Under the pieces are notes generated by a model. That model ran no database searches, had not been told where the DNA came from, and saw only the letters and a program-made list of their open reading frames with translations. The position numbers and the translations under genes were made by a program. Source: Chitinophaga parva (GTDB taxonomy: Bacteria > Bacteroidota > Bacteroidia > Chitinophagales > Chitinophagaceae). From it: DNA of 64,000 nucleotides. This document shows, one piece after another, positions 1 through 10,589 of this stretch (position 1 is its first letter; every line of letters starts with the position of its first letter). The stretch covers positions 868,001-932,000 of the forward strand of contig NZ_QCYK01000003.1 of assembly GCF_003071345.1 (NCBI RefSeq). The letters run 5' to 3'.

Positions 1-1
1 G

Positions 2-3000
2 ACCATAACGCCCAGCCAAACCCGCGTGGCCATCCCTGGTGCATGCGCTAACAACTACAAGTTGATCTACACCTGGACAGCGAAAGACGAATGCGGCAAC
101 ACCGCAGTAGTGAACCAGACCGTCACCGTACAGGATACTACGCGCCCCACCTTCACCACGCCTATCCCGGCAAACGTGACGGTGAACTGTGATGCCGTGC
201 CTGCTCAGATAGACCTCTCCGCCACGGACAATTGTAGCGCTGCTGCAAATGTAACGGTGACCAAGAGCGTGTCTGCCAAGACCATTGGCTCCTGCGCTAA
301 TAACTATGCCATCACTTATACCTGGACGGCGAAAGACGAATGCGGCAACACCGCCATTGCACAGCAGGTGATCACGGTAAGGGATACCACCCGGCCCAAA
401 TTCACCATGGCCATCCCGGCTAATGCTACGGTGAACTGTGACGCCGTGCCCGCACAGGCCGACCTGACCGTGAGCGACAACTGTAGCCCCACGGCCAACA
501 TTACCGTGAAGAAAACTTCCGTACGTACCAACGGTGCCTGCGCCAACAGCTACACCTTGGTATACACCTGGACCGCTACAGACGAATGCGGAAACGTGGC
601 TACTGCCAGCCAGACACTGACCGTACAGGACACCACCCGTCCTTACTTCACAATGGCCATTCCCAAGGACGTAACGGTGAACTGCGATGCCATACCCGCC
701 CAGGCGGTGCTCACCGCTGCGGATAATTGCAGCGCGGGCAGCAAGGTAACGGTAACGCCTACGGTGTCTGCCAAAACACCTGGTGGATGCGGTAACAACT
801 ATACCATCACGTATACCTGGACCGCAAAAGATGAATGCGGCAATACCACCGTGGCCAAACAGGTGATCACCGTACAGGATACCACCCGTCCGAAGTTTGA
901 CATGGCGGTACCTGCCGACGTGACCGTGAATTGCGACGCCATCCCCACCCAGGCCACCATGACCGCTTCGGACAACTGTAGCGCTAAAGCCAATGTGACT
1001 GTAACGCCCACCCAGGCTATAGTGCCCATTGCCGGTGCCTGTGCCAATAACTATAAGATCATCTACACCTGGACGGCAAAAGACGAATGCGGCAACACCG
1101 CCGTGGTAAGCCAGACGGTGACCGTACGGGATACTACCCGCCCCACGTTTGACCTGCCCACGCCGAAAGACATCACGGTGAACTGTGATGCCATCCCGGC
1201 CCAGGCTACTATGACCGCTTCCGACAACTGTAGCGCCAAGGCCAATGTGACCGTAACGCCCAGCCAGGCTACTGTGCCCATTGCCGGTGCCTGTGCCAAT
1301 AATTACAAGCTCATTTACACCTGGACAGCGAAAGACGAATGCGGCAACACCGCCGTGGTAAGCCAGACCATCACCGTGCAGGATACCACCCGTCCCACGT
1401 TTGACCTGCCCACGCCGAAAGATATCACGGTGAACTGTGATGCCATCCCGGCCCAGGCTACACTCACCGCTTCCGACAACTGTAGCGCCAAGGCCAAGGT
1501 AACGGTAACACCGAGCCAGGTGACCCAGGCGATTGCCGGTGCCTGTGTTAACAATTACAGGATCATCTACACCTGGACGGCGAAAGATGAATGTGGCAAC
1601 ACTGCCGTGGTAAGCCAGACCATCACTGTGCAGGATACCACGCGCCCCACCTTCACCACGCCTGCTCCGAAGGATATCACGGTGAACTGTGACGCTATCC
1701 CCACGCAGGCAGATCTTACTGCATCTGATAACTGTAGCGCTGCCGCTAAAGTGAAGATCGTGAAGAGCAGCACCACTACACCCATTGCAGGTGCCTGCGC
1801 CAAAAACTATGTGCTCACCTACATCTGGACGGCTACCGACGAATGTGGTAACAGTGCAGTAGTGAAACAGAACATCACCGTACAGGACACCACCCGTCCC
1901 ACCTTCTCCATGCCTATTCCGAAGGATGTTACGGTGAACTGTGACGCCATCCCGGCACAGGCTACGCTCACGGCTACAGACAATTGTAGTGCGCCTGCCG
2001 CCATTACCATTACCAAATCCGTATCTGCCAAAACACCGGGCAACTGCGCCAATAATTACACGATCACCTACACCTGGACCGCGAAAGACGAATGCGGTAA
2101 CACCGCCGTGGCCAAACAGGTGATCACCGTGCAGGACACTACCCGTCCCACGTTTGACCTGCCCACACCGAAAGACATCACGGTGAACTGTGATGCCATC
2201 CCGGCCCAGGCTACCATGACCGCCTCCGACAACTGTAGCGCCAAGGCCAATGTGACCGTAACGCCCAGCCAGGCTACTGTGCCCATTGCCGGTGCCTGTG
2301 CCAATAATTACAAGCTCATTTATACCTGGACGGCGAAAGACGAATGCGGCAACACCGCCGTGGTAAGCCAGACCATCACCGTGCAGGATACCACCCGTCC
2401 CACCTTTGATATGCCCACGCCGAAAGACATCACCGTGAATTGTGATGCCATCCCGGCCCAGGCTACGCTTACCGCTTCCGACAACTGTAGCGCTAAAGCC
2501 AAGGTAACGGTAACGCCCGGGAAAACCACCCAGGCCATTGCCGGTGCATGTGCCAATAATTACAAGATCATCTACACCTGGACGGCGAAAGACGAATGCG
2601 GCAACACTGCCGTGGTAAGCCAGACCATCACCGTACAGGATACCACCCGTCCCACCTTCACCGTGCCGGTGCCGAAAGACACGGTCGTGAACTGTGACGC
2701 CATTCCTGCACAGGCAACCCTGACTGCCAGCGACAATTGCAGCGCCACTGCAAAGGTGACCATTGCCAAATCTTCTACCACTACGCCGATAGCCGGCAGC
2801 TGCGCGAAGAACTACATCCTCACCTACACCTGGACGGCGAAGGATGAATGTGGCAACACCGCCGTAGTGAGCCAGCGCATCACCGTACAGGATACCACCC
2901 GCCCCAAATTCACAGTGCCCACACCGAAGGACACCACTGTGAACTGTGACGCCATCCCTGCACAGGCAGACCTGGCGGTGACGGACAACTGTAGCGTGAC

Positions 3001-6000
3001 CAACAGCGTGAAAGTGGTGAAATCCAGCGCCCGCACTAACATTGTAGGCGCATGCGGTAACCATTACCTGCTCACTTACACCTGGACCGCTACCGACGAA
3101 TGTGGTAACGTAGCCACTGTGAAACAGGTGATCACCGTACAGGATACCACCCGTCCCAAATTCACCATGCCCACGCCGAAGGACACCACGGTGAATTGCG
3201 ATGCAGTGCCCGCCCAGAGCGACCTGACCGTGAGCGATAACTGTAGCGCTACCGCGAATGTGAAAGTGGCCAAGACCGTGACCCGTGTGAACGGTACCGG
3301 TTGTGCAAACAACTATAAGCTGATCTACACCTGGACCGCTACCGATGAATGCTTCAACGTAGCTACCGTAAGCCAGACCATCACCGTACAGGATACCACC
3401 CGCCCGAAATTCACCATGGCGGTGCCGAAAGACACTATCGTAAATTGTGACGCCATTCCTGCGCAAACCAACCTGACAGCAAGCGATAACTGTAGCGCCG
3501 CTGCCAATGTGAAAGTGGTGAAAACCGTGAGCCGCGTGAATATCCCGGGTGCCACCTGCACCAACAGCTATAAACTGGTGTACACCTGGACCGCCAGCGA
3601 TGAATGCGGCAACAAGACCGTGGTAACGCAGAACGTAACTGTACAGGATACCACCCGTCCGAAATTCACCATGCCAGTGCCGAAAGACACTATCGTGAAC
3701 TGTGACGCAGTGCCCGTGCAGAGCGACCTCACCGCGTCTGACAACTGCAGCGCAACGGCCAATGTGATCATCAACAAATCCGTAGTGCGTACCGCTATAC
3801 CCGGTGCCTGCGTAAACAACTATAAGCTCACTTACACCTGGACCGCTACAGACGAATGTGGCAACAAGGCCGTGGTAAGCCAGGTAGTGACGGTACAGGA
3901 TACCACCCGTCCGAAGTTCGCCATGCCGATCCCCCTGGATACGACCGTGAACTGCGACGCCATTCCTGCCCAGCAGAACCTGAACGCTTCTGATAACTGC
4001 AGCCCCGTAAACAAGGTGACCATCGTGAAGAGTGCCGTGGCATCTGCCATCCCGGGCGCCTGTGGCAATAACTACAAGATCACGTACACCTGGGTAGCTA
4101 CAGACGAATGTGGCAATAAAGCCACCGTGGTGCAGGTGATCACCGTACAGGATACCACCCGTCCCAAATTCACCACACCGGTGCCGAAAGACACCACGGT
4201 GAACTGTGACGCTATTCCTGCGCAGATCAGCATGAGCGCTATGGATAACTGTAGCACGCCTGCCAATGTGAAAGTGACCCAATCCAGCACCACTACCGCT
4301 ATACCGGGTGGCTGCGCCAAAAATTACATCCTCACCTACAGCTGGACTGCCACCGACGAATGTGGTAACGCCGCTGTAGTGAAACAAAATATCACCGTAC
4401 AGGATACCACCCGCCCGAAATTCACGATGACTACTCCGAAAGACACCACCGTGAACTGTAACGCCATCCCCGCACAGACCGACCTCACAGCGGCCGACAA
4501 CTGTAGCGGTGCCAGTGGTGTGAAAGTGGCCAAGTCTGTAACACGCGTGAACATCCCGGGTGCATGCGCCAATAATTACAAACTGGTGTACACCTGGACC
4601 GCGAGCGACGAGTGTGGCAACAAGGCCGTGGTAAGCCAGACCATCACCGTACAGGACACCACCCGTCCCACCTTTACCATGGCCATCCCGAGGGATACTA
4701 CGGTGAACTGTGACGCCGTGATCCCGCAGGCTACACTTACCGTGCTGGATAACTGTAGCGCTACCGCGAATGTGGCAGTAGTGAAAACAGTGACCCGCGT
4801 AAACACACCGGGCGCCTGCGCTAATAACTACAAACTGGTGTACGTATGGACGGCCACCGATGAATGTGGCAACAAAGCCGTGGCCACACAGACCGTAACC
4901 GTTCAGGATACCACCCGCCCGAAATTTGACCAGCCCACACCCGCTAATATCACAGTGGATTGTGATAAGGTACCGGTGCAGGGCAACCTGACCGCGACTG
5001 ATAATTGCAGTGCCACGGCCAATGTGAACGTGGTGAAAACGGTAACCACCACCCCCATACCGGGTGCATGTGCCAATAACTACACCCTCACTTATACCTG
5101 GACCGCTACCGACGAATGTGGTAACAAGTCCGTGGTAAGCCAGGTCATTACCGTGGTGGACCGCACCAAGCCGGTGTTCTCCACTAAACAACCGAATGAC
5201 ACCACCGTGAGCTGCGACGCCATCCCCACGCAACCAAACCTGGTAGCTACGGACAACTGTAGCAGCGCTGCGAAACTGGTGTACACGAAAGGGGAGAAAC
5301 GCGTGGAACTGGCCAGCGGCGCCTGCGCCAACAGCTTCCAGCTGATCCGCACCTGGAATGTGAAGGACGAATGCGGCAATGACACGACCGTACAACAGAC
5401 CATTACGGTAGTGGACAATACCAAGCCCACCTTCACCACCAGTGCACCGGCCGACGTTACGGTGAACTGTGACGCAGTGCCCACCCAGCCTGACCTGCAG
5501 GCTACGGACAACTGTAGCCCTGCCGCCAGCATCACCATTACCAAGCACGAGATCCGCCAGGACGGCAACTGTAAGAACAGCTACATCCTGGTACGTACGT
5601 GGACCGCTACAGATCAATGTGGCAATGCCACCACCCTGGCGCAGACCATCACTGTACAGGATACCACCAGGCCGCGCTTCACCCCGGCGGTACCGGCCGA
5701 TATCACCGTGAGCTGCGATGCAGTACCCACCCAGGTAACCCTGGCCGCTACGGACAACTGTAGCGCACCGGCTAACCTGCAGGTAGTGAAGACCAGCCAG
5801 CGGGTGGACATCCCGGGTGCTTGTGCCAACAATTATAAACTGCTTTACACCTGGACCGTGACCGATGAATGCGGCAACACCGCTACGGCCACCCAGACCA
5901 TCACCGTGGTGGATAATAAAAAGCCGGTCTTCACCAAACCCGCACCTGCCGACGTAACGGTACTGTGTGACCAGGTGCCGGCACAGATAGACCTGACCTA

Positions 6001-9000
6001 TGCAGACAACTGCTCTGCGACGGATAAGATCAGGTACACTAAACAAGTGGTGAAGACCAGTACCCCGGGTGCCTGCGTAAACACTTACACGCTGCGTTAC
6101 ACCTGGATCATCACGGATGAATGTGGCAACGTGGACAGCACCCACCAGATCATTAATGTGATAGACACGGTGCCGCCGGTATTCACCGTTACCGCACCAC
6201 AAGACATCACCGTAAGCTGTGATAAGGTACCTGCACAGCCCACGCTGTACGCTAAGGACGGATGCGATCCCAACCCGATCACGGCCGTAGCCGACGAAAG
6301 GAGAGAGGACATCCCCGGTGCCTGCGCGAATAACTACCGCCTGATCCGCACCTGGACCGTGTACGACGCCTGTGGTAACAAGGCCACCCTCACCCAGATC
6401 ATAACGGTGGTGGACAATACCAAGCCTACCTTCCCGAACGGTAAGCCCGCGGACGTGACGGTAGAATGTAACGCCATCCCGGTACAGCAGCCCATTGCCG
6501 TGGCAGACAACTGCTCTGCAACCAGCAAGATCACGGAGACGATGTACGTGTGGAAAGAGCTGATCGCGGGTGCATGTGTGAACAATTATAAACTGCACTA
6601 CACCTGGGTAGCGAAAGACGAATGCGGCAACGTAGACTCTACCTCGCAGATCGTAACGGTGCGCAATACGCAGAAGCCCACCTTTGACCAGGTGATGCCG
6701 CGCGATACCACCGTGAATTGCGATGCCACCCTGCCGTGGCCCACCATCACCGCTACCAGCGCCTGCGGCGCCCTGGGCAACGTGAAAGTGGTGACCAGCA
6801 CCAGCACCAGGTCCGTAACAGGCTGCAAGAAGGCCTACACCGAGACCCGCACCTGGACCGCCACGGACGAATGCGGCAACACCGCCACCTGGAAACAGGT
6901 AGTGAACGTACAGGATACCACCCGCCCGGTCTTCACCATGAAGATCCCGCGCGATACCACCGTAGGTTGCGATTCCATCCCTGCTGCCCCGCAGCTCTCC
7001 GGTTCTGACAACTGTAGCGGCGGCACAGACCTGAGCGGCTCTTATAAAGTAAGGACCGTGGCTGGCAACTGCCCGCAAAGCTACCAGCTGATCCGCACCT
7101 GGACGCTGAAAGACGCCTGCGGCAATACCAATACCGCTGTGCAGACCATCACCGTCAGGGACATCACCGCACCGGTGATTGCACCCGCCCCGGCCGACAT
7201 TACCATCTACTGCCAGGACCCGATCCCGGCACATGTGACACTGAAGGCCACCGATAACTGTGATGCTACCTTCCCGAAAAATGCGACCTACTCAGAAGAT
7301 CCATACGTGAAGGATATCTGTAACGGCTATACGATCACCCGCAGGTGGAGCGCCGTGGATGCCTGTGGCAACGTGGCACAGCAGGTGATCCAGCATGTGA
7401 TCATCAAGCCCTGCACCAAGCCTGCACTGGCAGACAGCCTGCCCATCACCTGCTCCAGCAACCCATATATCACGCTGAGCACCAAGGGCACGGTGAACAA
7501 GCCGACCTACACCCTCACCGCCGTTGAACCGGCCGGTGTGGTGAATGTACCGGTGAGCCAGACTTACAATGTGTTCAACCTGAAAGGTGCCACCAGCGCT
7601 ACGTTCATCGTAACAGACGGTCTCACCGGTTGCGTATCGGATCCGAAGGTCTACACGCTGAAATACAATACCAGCCCCGTAGTGAACCTGGGCCGCGACA
7701 CTTCTATCTGCGGTGGCAACAGCCTGGTGCTGGATGCAGGTGCGGCTAACTTTAACTACAACATCGTTTGGTCTACCGGCGAAAAGACCCAACGCATCAA
7801 CATTACCAAAGCCGGTACTTACTGGGTGCGGGTAACAAATGCCAACTGCGTGGTGACAGACACCATCAAGGTAGGCCTCATCCCCACACCGCTGGTAGAC
7901 ATCCCGGATACAACCATCTGCCGTGGCCAGACCGTGAAACTGGACGCTTACGTAAGTGGCGCCGCTTACCTCTGGAGCAATGGCACCACCAGCTCGTCCA
8001 TCATTACCGGTGCACAGGACCAGTACTGGGTGAAAGTGAGCAAGAACGGTTGTATCACCATCGATACCGTGAATGTGACCGTGAACCCGCCGCCGGATAT
8101 CCAGCTGAAACAGGACACCGCCATCTGCCCGGGCCAATCCGTAATGCTCACCGTGAGCGCCGATGGAGGCCGCATCCGCTGGGTGAATGGATCTACCCAA
8201 CCGTCTATCGTGGTGACCAAACCGGGCGGATACTGGGTAACGGTAACGAAAGACAACTGCGTGGTGAGAGATACCGTGAACGTGCGTGAACAGCCGAAAC
8301 TGAAACTGGACCTGGGCGCCGACCAGGAACTCTGCCCCGGCAGCCAGATCACGCTGGACGCTACCAACGCCGATGCGATCTCCTACCTGTGGAACGACGG
8401 TGATCCTGATCCCGTGAAGACTGTAACCACTGCAGGCCTCTACAAAGTGGCCGTGATGGACCGGTTCTGCCAGATGGTATACTTTGACAGTGTGGACGTG
8501 AGCATGAGCAGTATACCCACCGTAAGCCTTGGAAATGACACCGTGATGTGTAATGGTGAAACCCTGGTGCTGACGCCGAAAGGCAGCAACATCAAGAGTG
8601 TGCTGTGGTCAGACGGTTCTACCGGCAGTACCCTGAAGGTAACCAAGCCTGGTACTTACACCGTCACCGCGTTCAACGAGTGCGGCAGCAGTACAGACCA
8701 GGTAACGGTGACCTTCCAGGATTGCGTACCGAATCCGACCTTCCCGAACGCATTCTCCCCGAACGGCGATGGTAAGAACGACATCTTCCTGCCCACCGTA
8801 CGCGGCCCGATGTACAACTATGAATTGCGCATCTTCAACCGTTGGGGACAGCTGATCTTCCTCAGCACTGATGCGAAGAAAGGATGGGACGGCACCTTCA
8901 ATGGTGAGCCCGTGGAAATTGGCACCTACGTATACTGGGTAACTTACAAAGTGACGCCGACCGGGCCTGCGAACATCATCAAAGGCAGTGTAGTACTGAT

Positions 9001-9007
9001 CCGCTAA
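2..9007 (+). CDS. Giant secreted HYR-type repeat protein with T9SS type B sorting domain (5' end outside window)
   Basis: The reading frame is already open at base 2 and its residues align with the repeat consensus, so the true start lies upstream and about 3,000 C-terminal residues are visible. Residues 1 to about 2465 hold one partial and 29 complete units of about 84 residues (252 bp). Each begins near DTTRPxF, carries four Cys in NCDA, DNCS, GACANNY and DECGN contexts, and resembles four-cysteine HYR/immunoglobulin-like domains. A linker follows, then about five 75-80 residue domains (VxLGxDTxIC..., roughly 2560-2900). The last ~95 residues (PNAFSPNGDGKNDIF, FNRWGQLIF, WDGTFNGEPV, GTYVYWV) are the gliding-motility/CHU C-terminal domain that targets proteins to type IX secretion and the cell surface. 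Role is inferred: adhesin or surface fibre. Later units (after about 5150) are more diverged than the middle ones. Confidence 0.93.
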   Translation, partial: TITPSQTRVAIPGACANNYKLIYTWTAKDECGNTAVVNQTVTVQDTTRPTFTTPIPANVTVNCDAVPAQIDLSATDNCSAAANVTVTKSVSAKTIGSCANNYAITYTWTAKDECGNTAIAQQVITVRDTTRPKFTMAIPANATVNCDAVPAQADLTVSDNCSPTANITVKKTSVRTNGACANSYTLVYTWTATDECGNVATASQTLTVQDTTRPYFTMAIPKDVTVNCDAIPAQAVLTAADNCSAGSKVTVTPTVSAKTPGGCGNNYTITYTWTAKDECGNTTVAKQVITVQDTTRPKFDMAVPADVTVNCDAIPTQATMTASDNCSAKANVTVTPTQAIVPIAGACANNYKIIYTWTAKDECGNTAVVSQTVTVRDTTRPTFDLPTPKDITVNCDAIPAQATMTASDNCSAKANVTVTPSQATVPIAGACANNYKLIYTWTAKDECGNTAVVSQTITVQDTTRPTFDLPTPKDITVNCDAIPAQATLTASDNCSAKAKVTVTPSQVTQAIAGACVNNYRIIYTWTAKDECGNTAVVSQTITVQDTTRPTFTTPAPKDITVNCDAIPTQADLTASDNCSAAAKVKIVKSSTTTPIAGACAKNYVLTYIWTATDECGNSAVVKQNITVQDTTRPTFSMPIPKDVTVNCDAIPAQATLTATDNCSAPAAITITKSVSAKTPGNCANNYTITYTWTAKDECGNTAVAKQVITVQDTTRPTFDLPTPKDITVNCDAIPAQATMTASDNCSAKANVTVTPSQATVPIAGACANNYKLIYTWTAKDECGNTAVVSQTITVQDTTRPTFDMPTPKDITVNCDAIPAQATLTASDNCSAKAKVTVTPGKTTQAIAGACANNYKIIYTWTAKDECGNTAVVSQTITVQDTTRPTFTVPVPKDTVVNCDAIPAQATLTASDNCSATAKVTIAKSSTTTPIAGSCAKNYILTYTWTAKDECGNTAVVSQRITVQDTTRPKFTVPTPKDTTVNCDAIPAQADLAVTDNCSVTNSVKVVKSSARTNIVGACGNHYLLTYTWTATDECGNVATVKQVITVQDTTRPKFTMPTPKDTTVNCDAVPAQSDLTVSDNCSATANVKVAKTVTRVNGTGCANNYKLIYTWTATDECFNVATVSQTITVQDTTRPKFTMAVPKDTIVNCDAIPAQTNLTASDNCSAAANVKVVKTVSRVNIPGATCTNSYKLVYTWTASDECGNKTVVTQNVTVQDTTRPKFTMPVPKDTIVNCDAVPVQSDLTASDNCSATANVIINKSVVRTAIPGACVNNYKLTYTWTATDECGNKAVVSQVVTVQDTTRPKFAMPIPLDTTVNCDAIPAQQNLNASDNCSPVNKVTIVKSAVASAIPGACGNNYKITYTWVATDECGNKATVVQVITVQDTTRPKFTTPVPKDTTVNCDAIPAQISMSAMDNCSTPANVKVTQSSTTTAIPGGCAKNYILTYSWTATDECGNAAVVKQNITVQDTTRPKFTMTTPKDTTVNCNAIPAQTDLTAADNCSGASGVKVAKSVTRVNIPGACANNYKLVYTWTASDECGNKAVVSQTITVQDTTRPTFTMAIPRDTTVNCDAVIPQATLTVLDNCSATANVAVVKTVTRVNTPGACANNYKLVYVWTATDECGNKAVATQTVTVQDTTRPKFDQPTPANITVDCDKVPVQGNLTATDNCSATANVNVVKTVTTTPIPGACANNYTLTYTWTATDECGNKSVVSQVITVVDRTKPVFSTKQPNDTTVSCDAIPTQPNLVATDNCSSAAKLVYTKGEKRVELASGACANSFQLIRTWNVKDECGNDTTVQQTITVVDNTKPTFTTSAPADVTVNCDAVPTQPDLQATDNCSPAASITITKHEIRQDGNCKNSYILVRTWTATDQCGNATTLAQTITVQDTTRPRFTPAVPADITVSCDAVPTQVTLAATDNCSAPANLQVVKTSQRVDIPGACANNYKLLYTWTVTDECGNTATATQTITVVDNKKPVFTKPAPADVTVLCDQVPAQIDLTYADNCSATDKIRYTKQVVKTSTPGACVNTYTLRYTWIITDECGNVDSTHQIINVIDTVPPVFTVTAPQDITVSCDKVPAQPTLYAKDGCDPNPITAVADERREDIPGACANNYRLIRTWTVYDACGNKATLTQIITVVDNTKPTFPNGKPADVTVECNAIPVQQPIAVADNCSATSKITETMYVWKELIAGACVNNYKLHYTWVAKDECGNVDSTSQIVTVRNTQKPTFDQVMPRDTTVNCDATLPWPTITATSACGALGNVKVVTSTSTRSVTGCKKAYTETRTWTATDECGNTATWKQVVNVQDTTRPVFTMKIPRDTTVGCDSIPAAPQLSGSDNCSGGTDLSGSYKVRTVAGNCPQSYQLIRTWTLKDACGNTNTAVQTITVRDITAPVIAPAPADITIYCQDPIPAHVTLKATDNCDATFPKNATYSEDPYVKDICNGYTITRRWSAVDACGNVAQQVIQHVIIKPCTKPALADSLPITCSSNPYITLSTKGTVNKPTYTLTAVEPAGVVNVPVSQTYNVFNLKGATSATFIVTDGLTGCVSDPKVYTLKYNTSPVVNLGRDTSICGGNSLVLDAGAANFNYNIVWSTGEKTQRINITKAGTYWVRVTNANCVVTDTIKVGLIPTPLVDIPDTTICRGQTVKLDAYVSGAAYLWSNGTTSSSIITGAQDQYWVKVSKNGCITIDTVNVTVNPPPDIQLKQDTAICPGQSVMLTVSADGGRIRWVNGSTQPSIVVTKPGGYWVTVTKDNCVVRDTVNVREQPKLKLDLGADQELCPGSQITLDATNADAISYLWNDGDPDPVKTVTTAGLYKVAVMDRFCQMVYFDSVDVSMSSIPTVSLGNDTVMCNGETLVLTPKGSNIKSVLWSDGSTGSTLKVTKPGTYTVTAFNECGSSTDQVTVTFQDCVPNPTFPNAFSPNGDGKNDIFLPTVRGPMYNYELRIFNRWGQLIFLSTDAKKGWDGTFNGEPVEIGTYVYWVTYKVTPTGPANIIKGSVVLIR
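136..7160 (+). repeat. Tandem 252-bp coding repeat array
   Basis: Twenty-eight intervals of about 252 bp, each encoding one four-cysteine HYR-like unit. Units starting near 1130 and 2138 encode the same residues and differ only by a few synonymous bases; they lie exactly 1008 bp (four units) apart, and the following units also pair at that spacing though less closely, which suggests a past multi-unit duplication. Confidence 0.9.
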
Positions 9008-9030
9008 TCTTTCTCAGGCTGCAATACAGA

Positions 9031-9063
9031 AAAGCCCTCCAGCGCCGCTGGGGGGCTTTTTTT
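9031..9063 (+). terminator. Rho-independent terminator after the repeat protein gene
   Basis: A 13-bp stem (9031-9043 with 9047-9059, one G-T wobble), three-base loop, then a T run; 24 bases after the stop codon. Confidence 0.88.
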
Positions 9064-9249
9064 CTGCCCCTGCCCGGCGGGACTGTCTTCCAGCCAACTT
9101 TTCCGCATCCCGTAATTTTTTTTCCCATTTCGATCATCCCCGCTGGCATTTTTCCCCCACATTCGCGCCTGCGCATCCCGTGATCATACCCGGGTTTGCA
9201 AGCGCCACCGTAAACGATGGATAACTTTACAGCCGATTAATCTGAGGAA

Positions 9250-10458
9250 ATGACAAGCGAAGCCACCATTACCCAATCTCAACCGCCCGTTAAACGCAAG
9301 CCCAAAGGAGGGAAGTCCCGCTTCCGGAAAGTGGTGGACTGGCTGCACCGCTGGCTGGGACTGGTTTCTGGTATCGTGGTGCTCATTTTGGGCCTCACCG
9401 GCTGCCTGTTTGTTTTCCAGGATGAGATCAGCAACATAACGGACAAGCAATTACGGTTTGTAGACGTGCCCGCACAGGCGCATACCCTGCCCATCTCCAC
9501 TTTGCTGCCGGTGGCGCAGGCCGCCCTTGGCAAAGACCAGCCCATCAATTACATTACCACCTATGCCCGCGCCGGCCGTACCTGGGAGTTCATGGCTTAT
9601 GCAGAAAATGACAGCGCGATCACGTACGGCGGTTCCATCCGGTATTACCGCACTGCGTATGTGAATCCTTACACCGGCGCCCTGACCGGGGTGGCGAATA
9701 ACAAATGGAACTTCTTCATCGTAGTAAAGGCCATTCACTGGAGCTTGTTGCTCAATACACCTTACGGCCAGCCTATTACCGGCTGGTGCACCGTGATCTT
9801 TGTGCTGCTGCTTATCACAGGCCTTATTATGTGGTGGCCTAAAAAGTGGAACAGGAAAACCCGGAACGATAGTTTTTCCGTGCGCTGGAAGGCCCGTTTT
9901 AAGCGCGTGAATTATGACCTGCACAATGTGCTGGGTTTTTATTCGCTGCTGGTGGCCCTGGTACTGGCCCTTACGGGAATGGTGTTTGCCTTCACCTGGT
10001 TCCAGGCTTTTGCTTACGTGGCGGCTTCCGGCACTACCACGCCGCCGGCACAGGCCCCGGCATTGAAATCGCAAGTGGTGGCGGTGGCGCCGGCAAAACA
10101 AGGCATTGATATCGCCTTTGAGAAGGCCCACCAGCTGATGCCCCATGCGGACCGCTTTGGCCTCTCGCCCGCAGTGGGTAAGGAAGGCCTGGTATATGTG
10201 AATGGCTACCGCGGCAGGGAAACTTATTACAATTACGATGCTTTCTCTTTTGATCAGCACAGCGGCAAGCTGCTGTACCGCAATGATTACAAACAACGCA
10301 ACGCAGGGGAGAAGCTGGTGGCCATGAACTACGATATCCACGTGGGTGCCATTGCCGGCCTGCCGGGTAAGATCATTGCCTTCCTGGCCAGCCTGGTGAG
10401 CACCAGCCTGCCGGTGACCGGTTTCATTATCTGGTGGGGCAGGCGGAGGAAGAGATAG
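9250..10458 (+). CDS. PepSY-associated transmembrane protein (PiuB-like)
   Basis: 402 residues. A basic N-terminus is followed by four predicted membrane segments: about 33-55 (LVSGIVVLILGLTGCLFVFQ), 180-200 (ending LIMWWPKKW), 225-250 and 375-398 (ending FIIWWGRRRK). The stretch RKVVDWLHRWLGL and the later KAIHWSLLL and NYDLHNVLGFYSL are typical of the PepSY-TM family, whose members are often linked to siderophore iron uptake or to iron reductase function. No TonB receptor or other iron gene lies next to it here, so substrate and role are not shown. It stands alone between terminated or unrelated units. ATG at 9250 chosen because the family motif begins about 25 residues later. Confidence 0.82.
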   Translation: MTSEATITQSQPPVKRKPKGGKSRFRKVVDWLHRWLGLVSGIVVLILGLTGCLFVFQDEISNITDKQLRFVDVPAQAHTLPISTLLPVAQAALGKDQPINYITTYARAGRTWEFMAYAENDSAITYGGSIRYYRTAYVNPYTGALTGVANNKWNFFIVVKAIHWSLLLNTPYGQPITGWCTVIFVLLLITGLIMWWPKKWNRKTRNDSFSVRWKARFKRVNYDLHNVLGFYSLLVALVLALTGMVFAFTWFQAFAYVAASGTTTPPAQAPALKSQVVAVAPAKQGIDIAFEKAHQLMPHADRFGLSPAVGKEGLVYVNGYRGRETYYNYDAFSFDQHSGKLLYRNDYKQRNAGEKLVAMNYDIHVGAIAGLPGKIIAFLASLVSTSLPVTGFIIWWGRRRKR

Positions 10459-10589
10459 TGAATTGTCCGCAAATGAACCGCTGACGGCCGCCAGTCGCCA
10501 GTGTTAGCGCTGATCACCACCCCGGTCAACAATTAGCCATTAATAATCCGGCACAGAATTGTTAGCCTCTTAGCCAAAACGTATTCGCT

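Noticed and set aside
316..6828. Series of minus-strand open frames of about 75-85 codons, spaced 252 bp apart, across the repeat protein gene
   Set aside because: They are the shadow of the plus-strand coding repeat; each starts and ends at the same place of the unit, and no ribosome site or independent conservation is seen.
7292..8200. 302-codon minus-strand frame inside the repeat protein gene
   Set aside because: No family motif, no start signals; the plus strand is clearly coding there.
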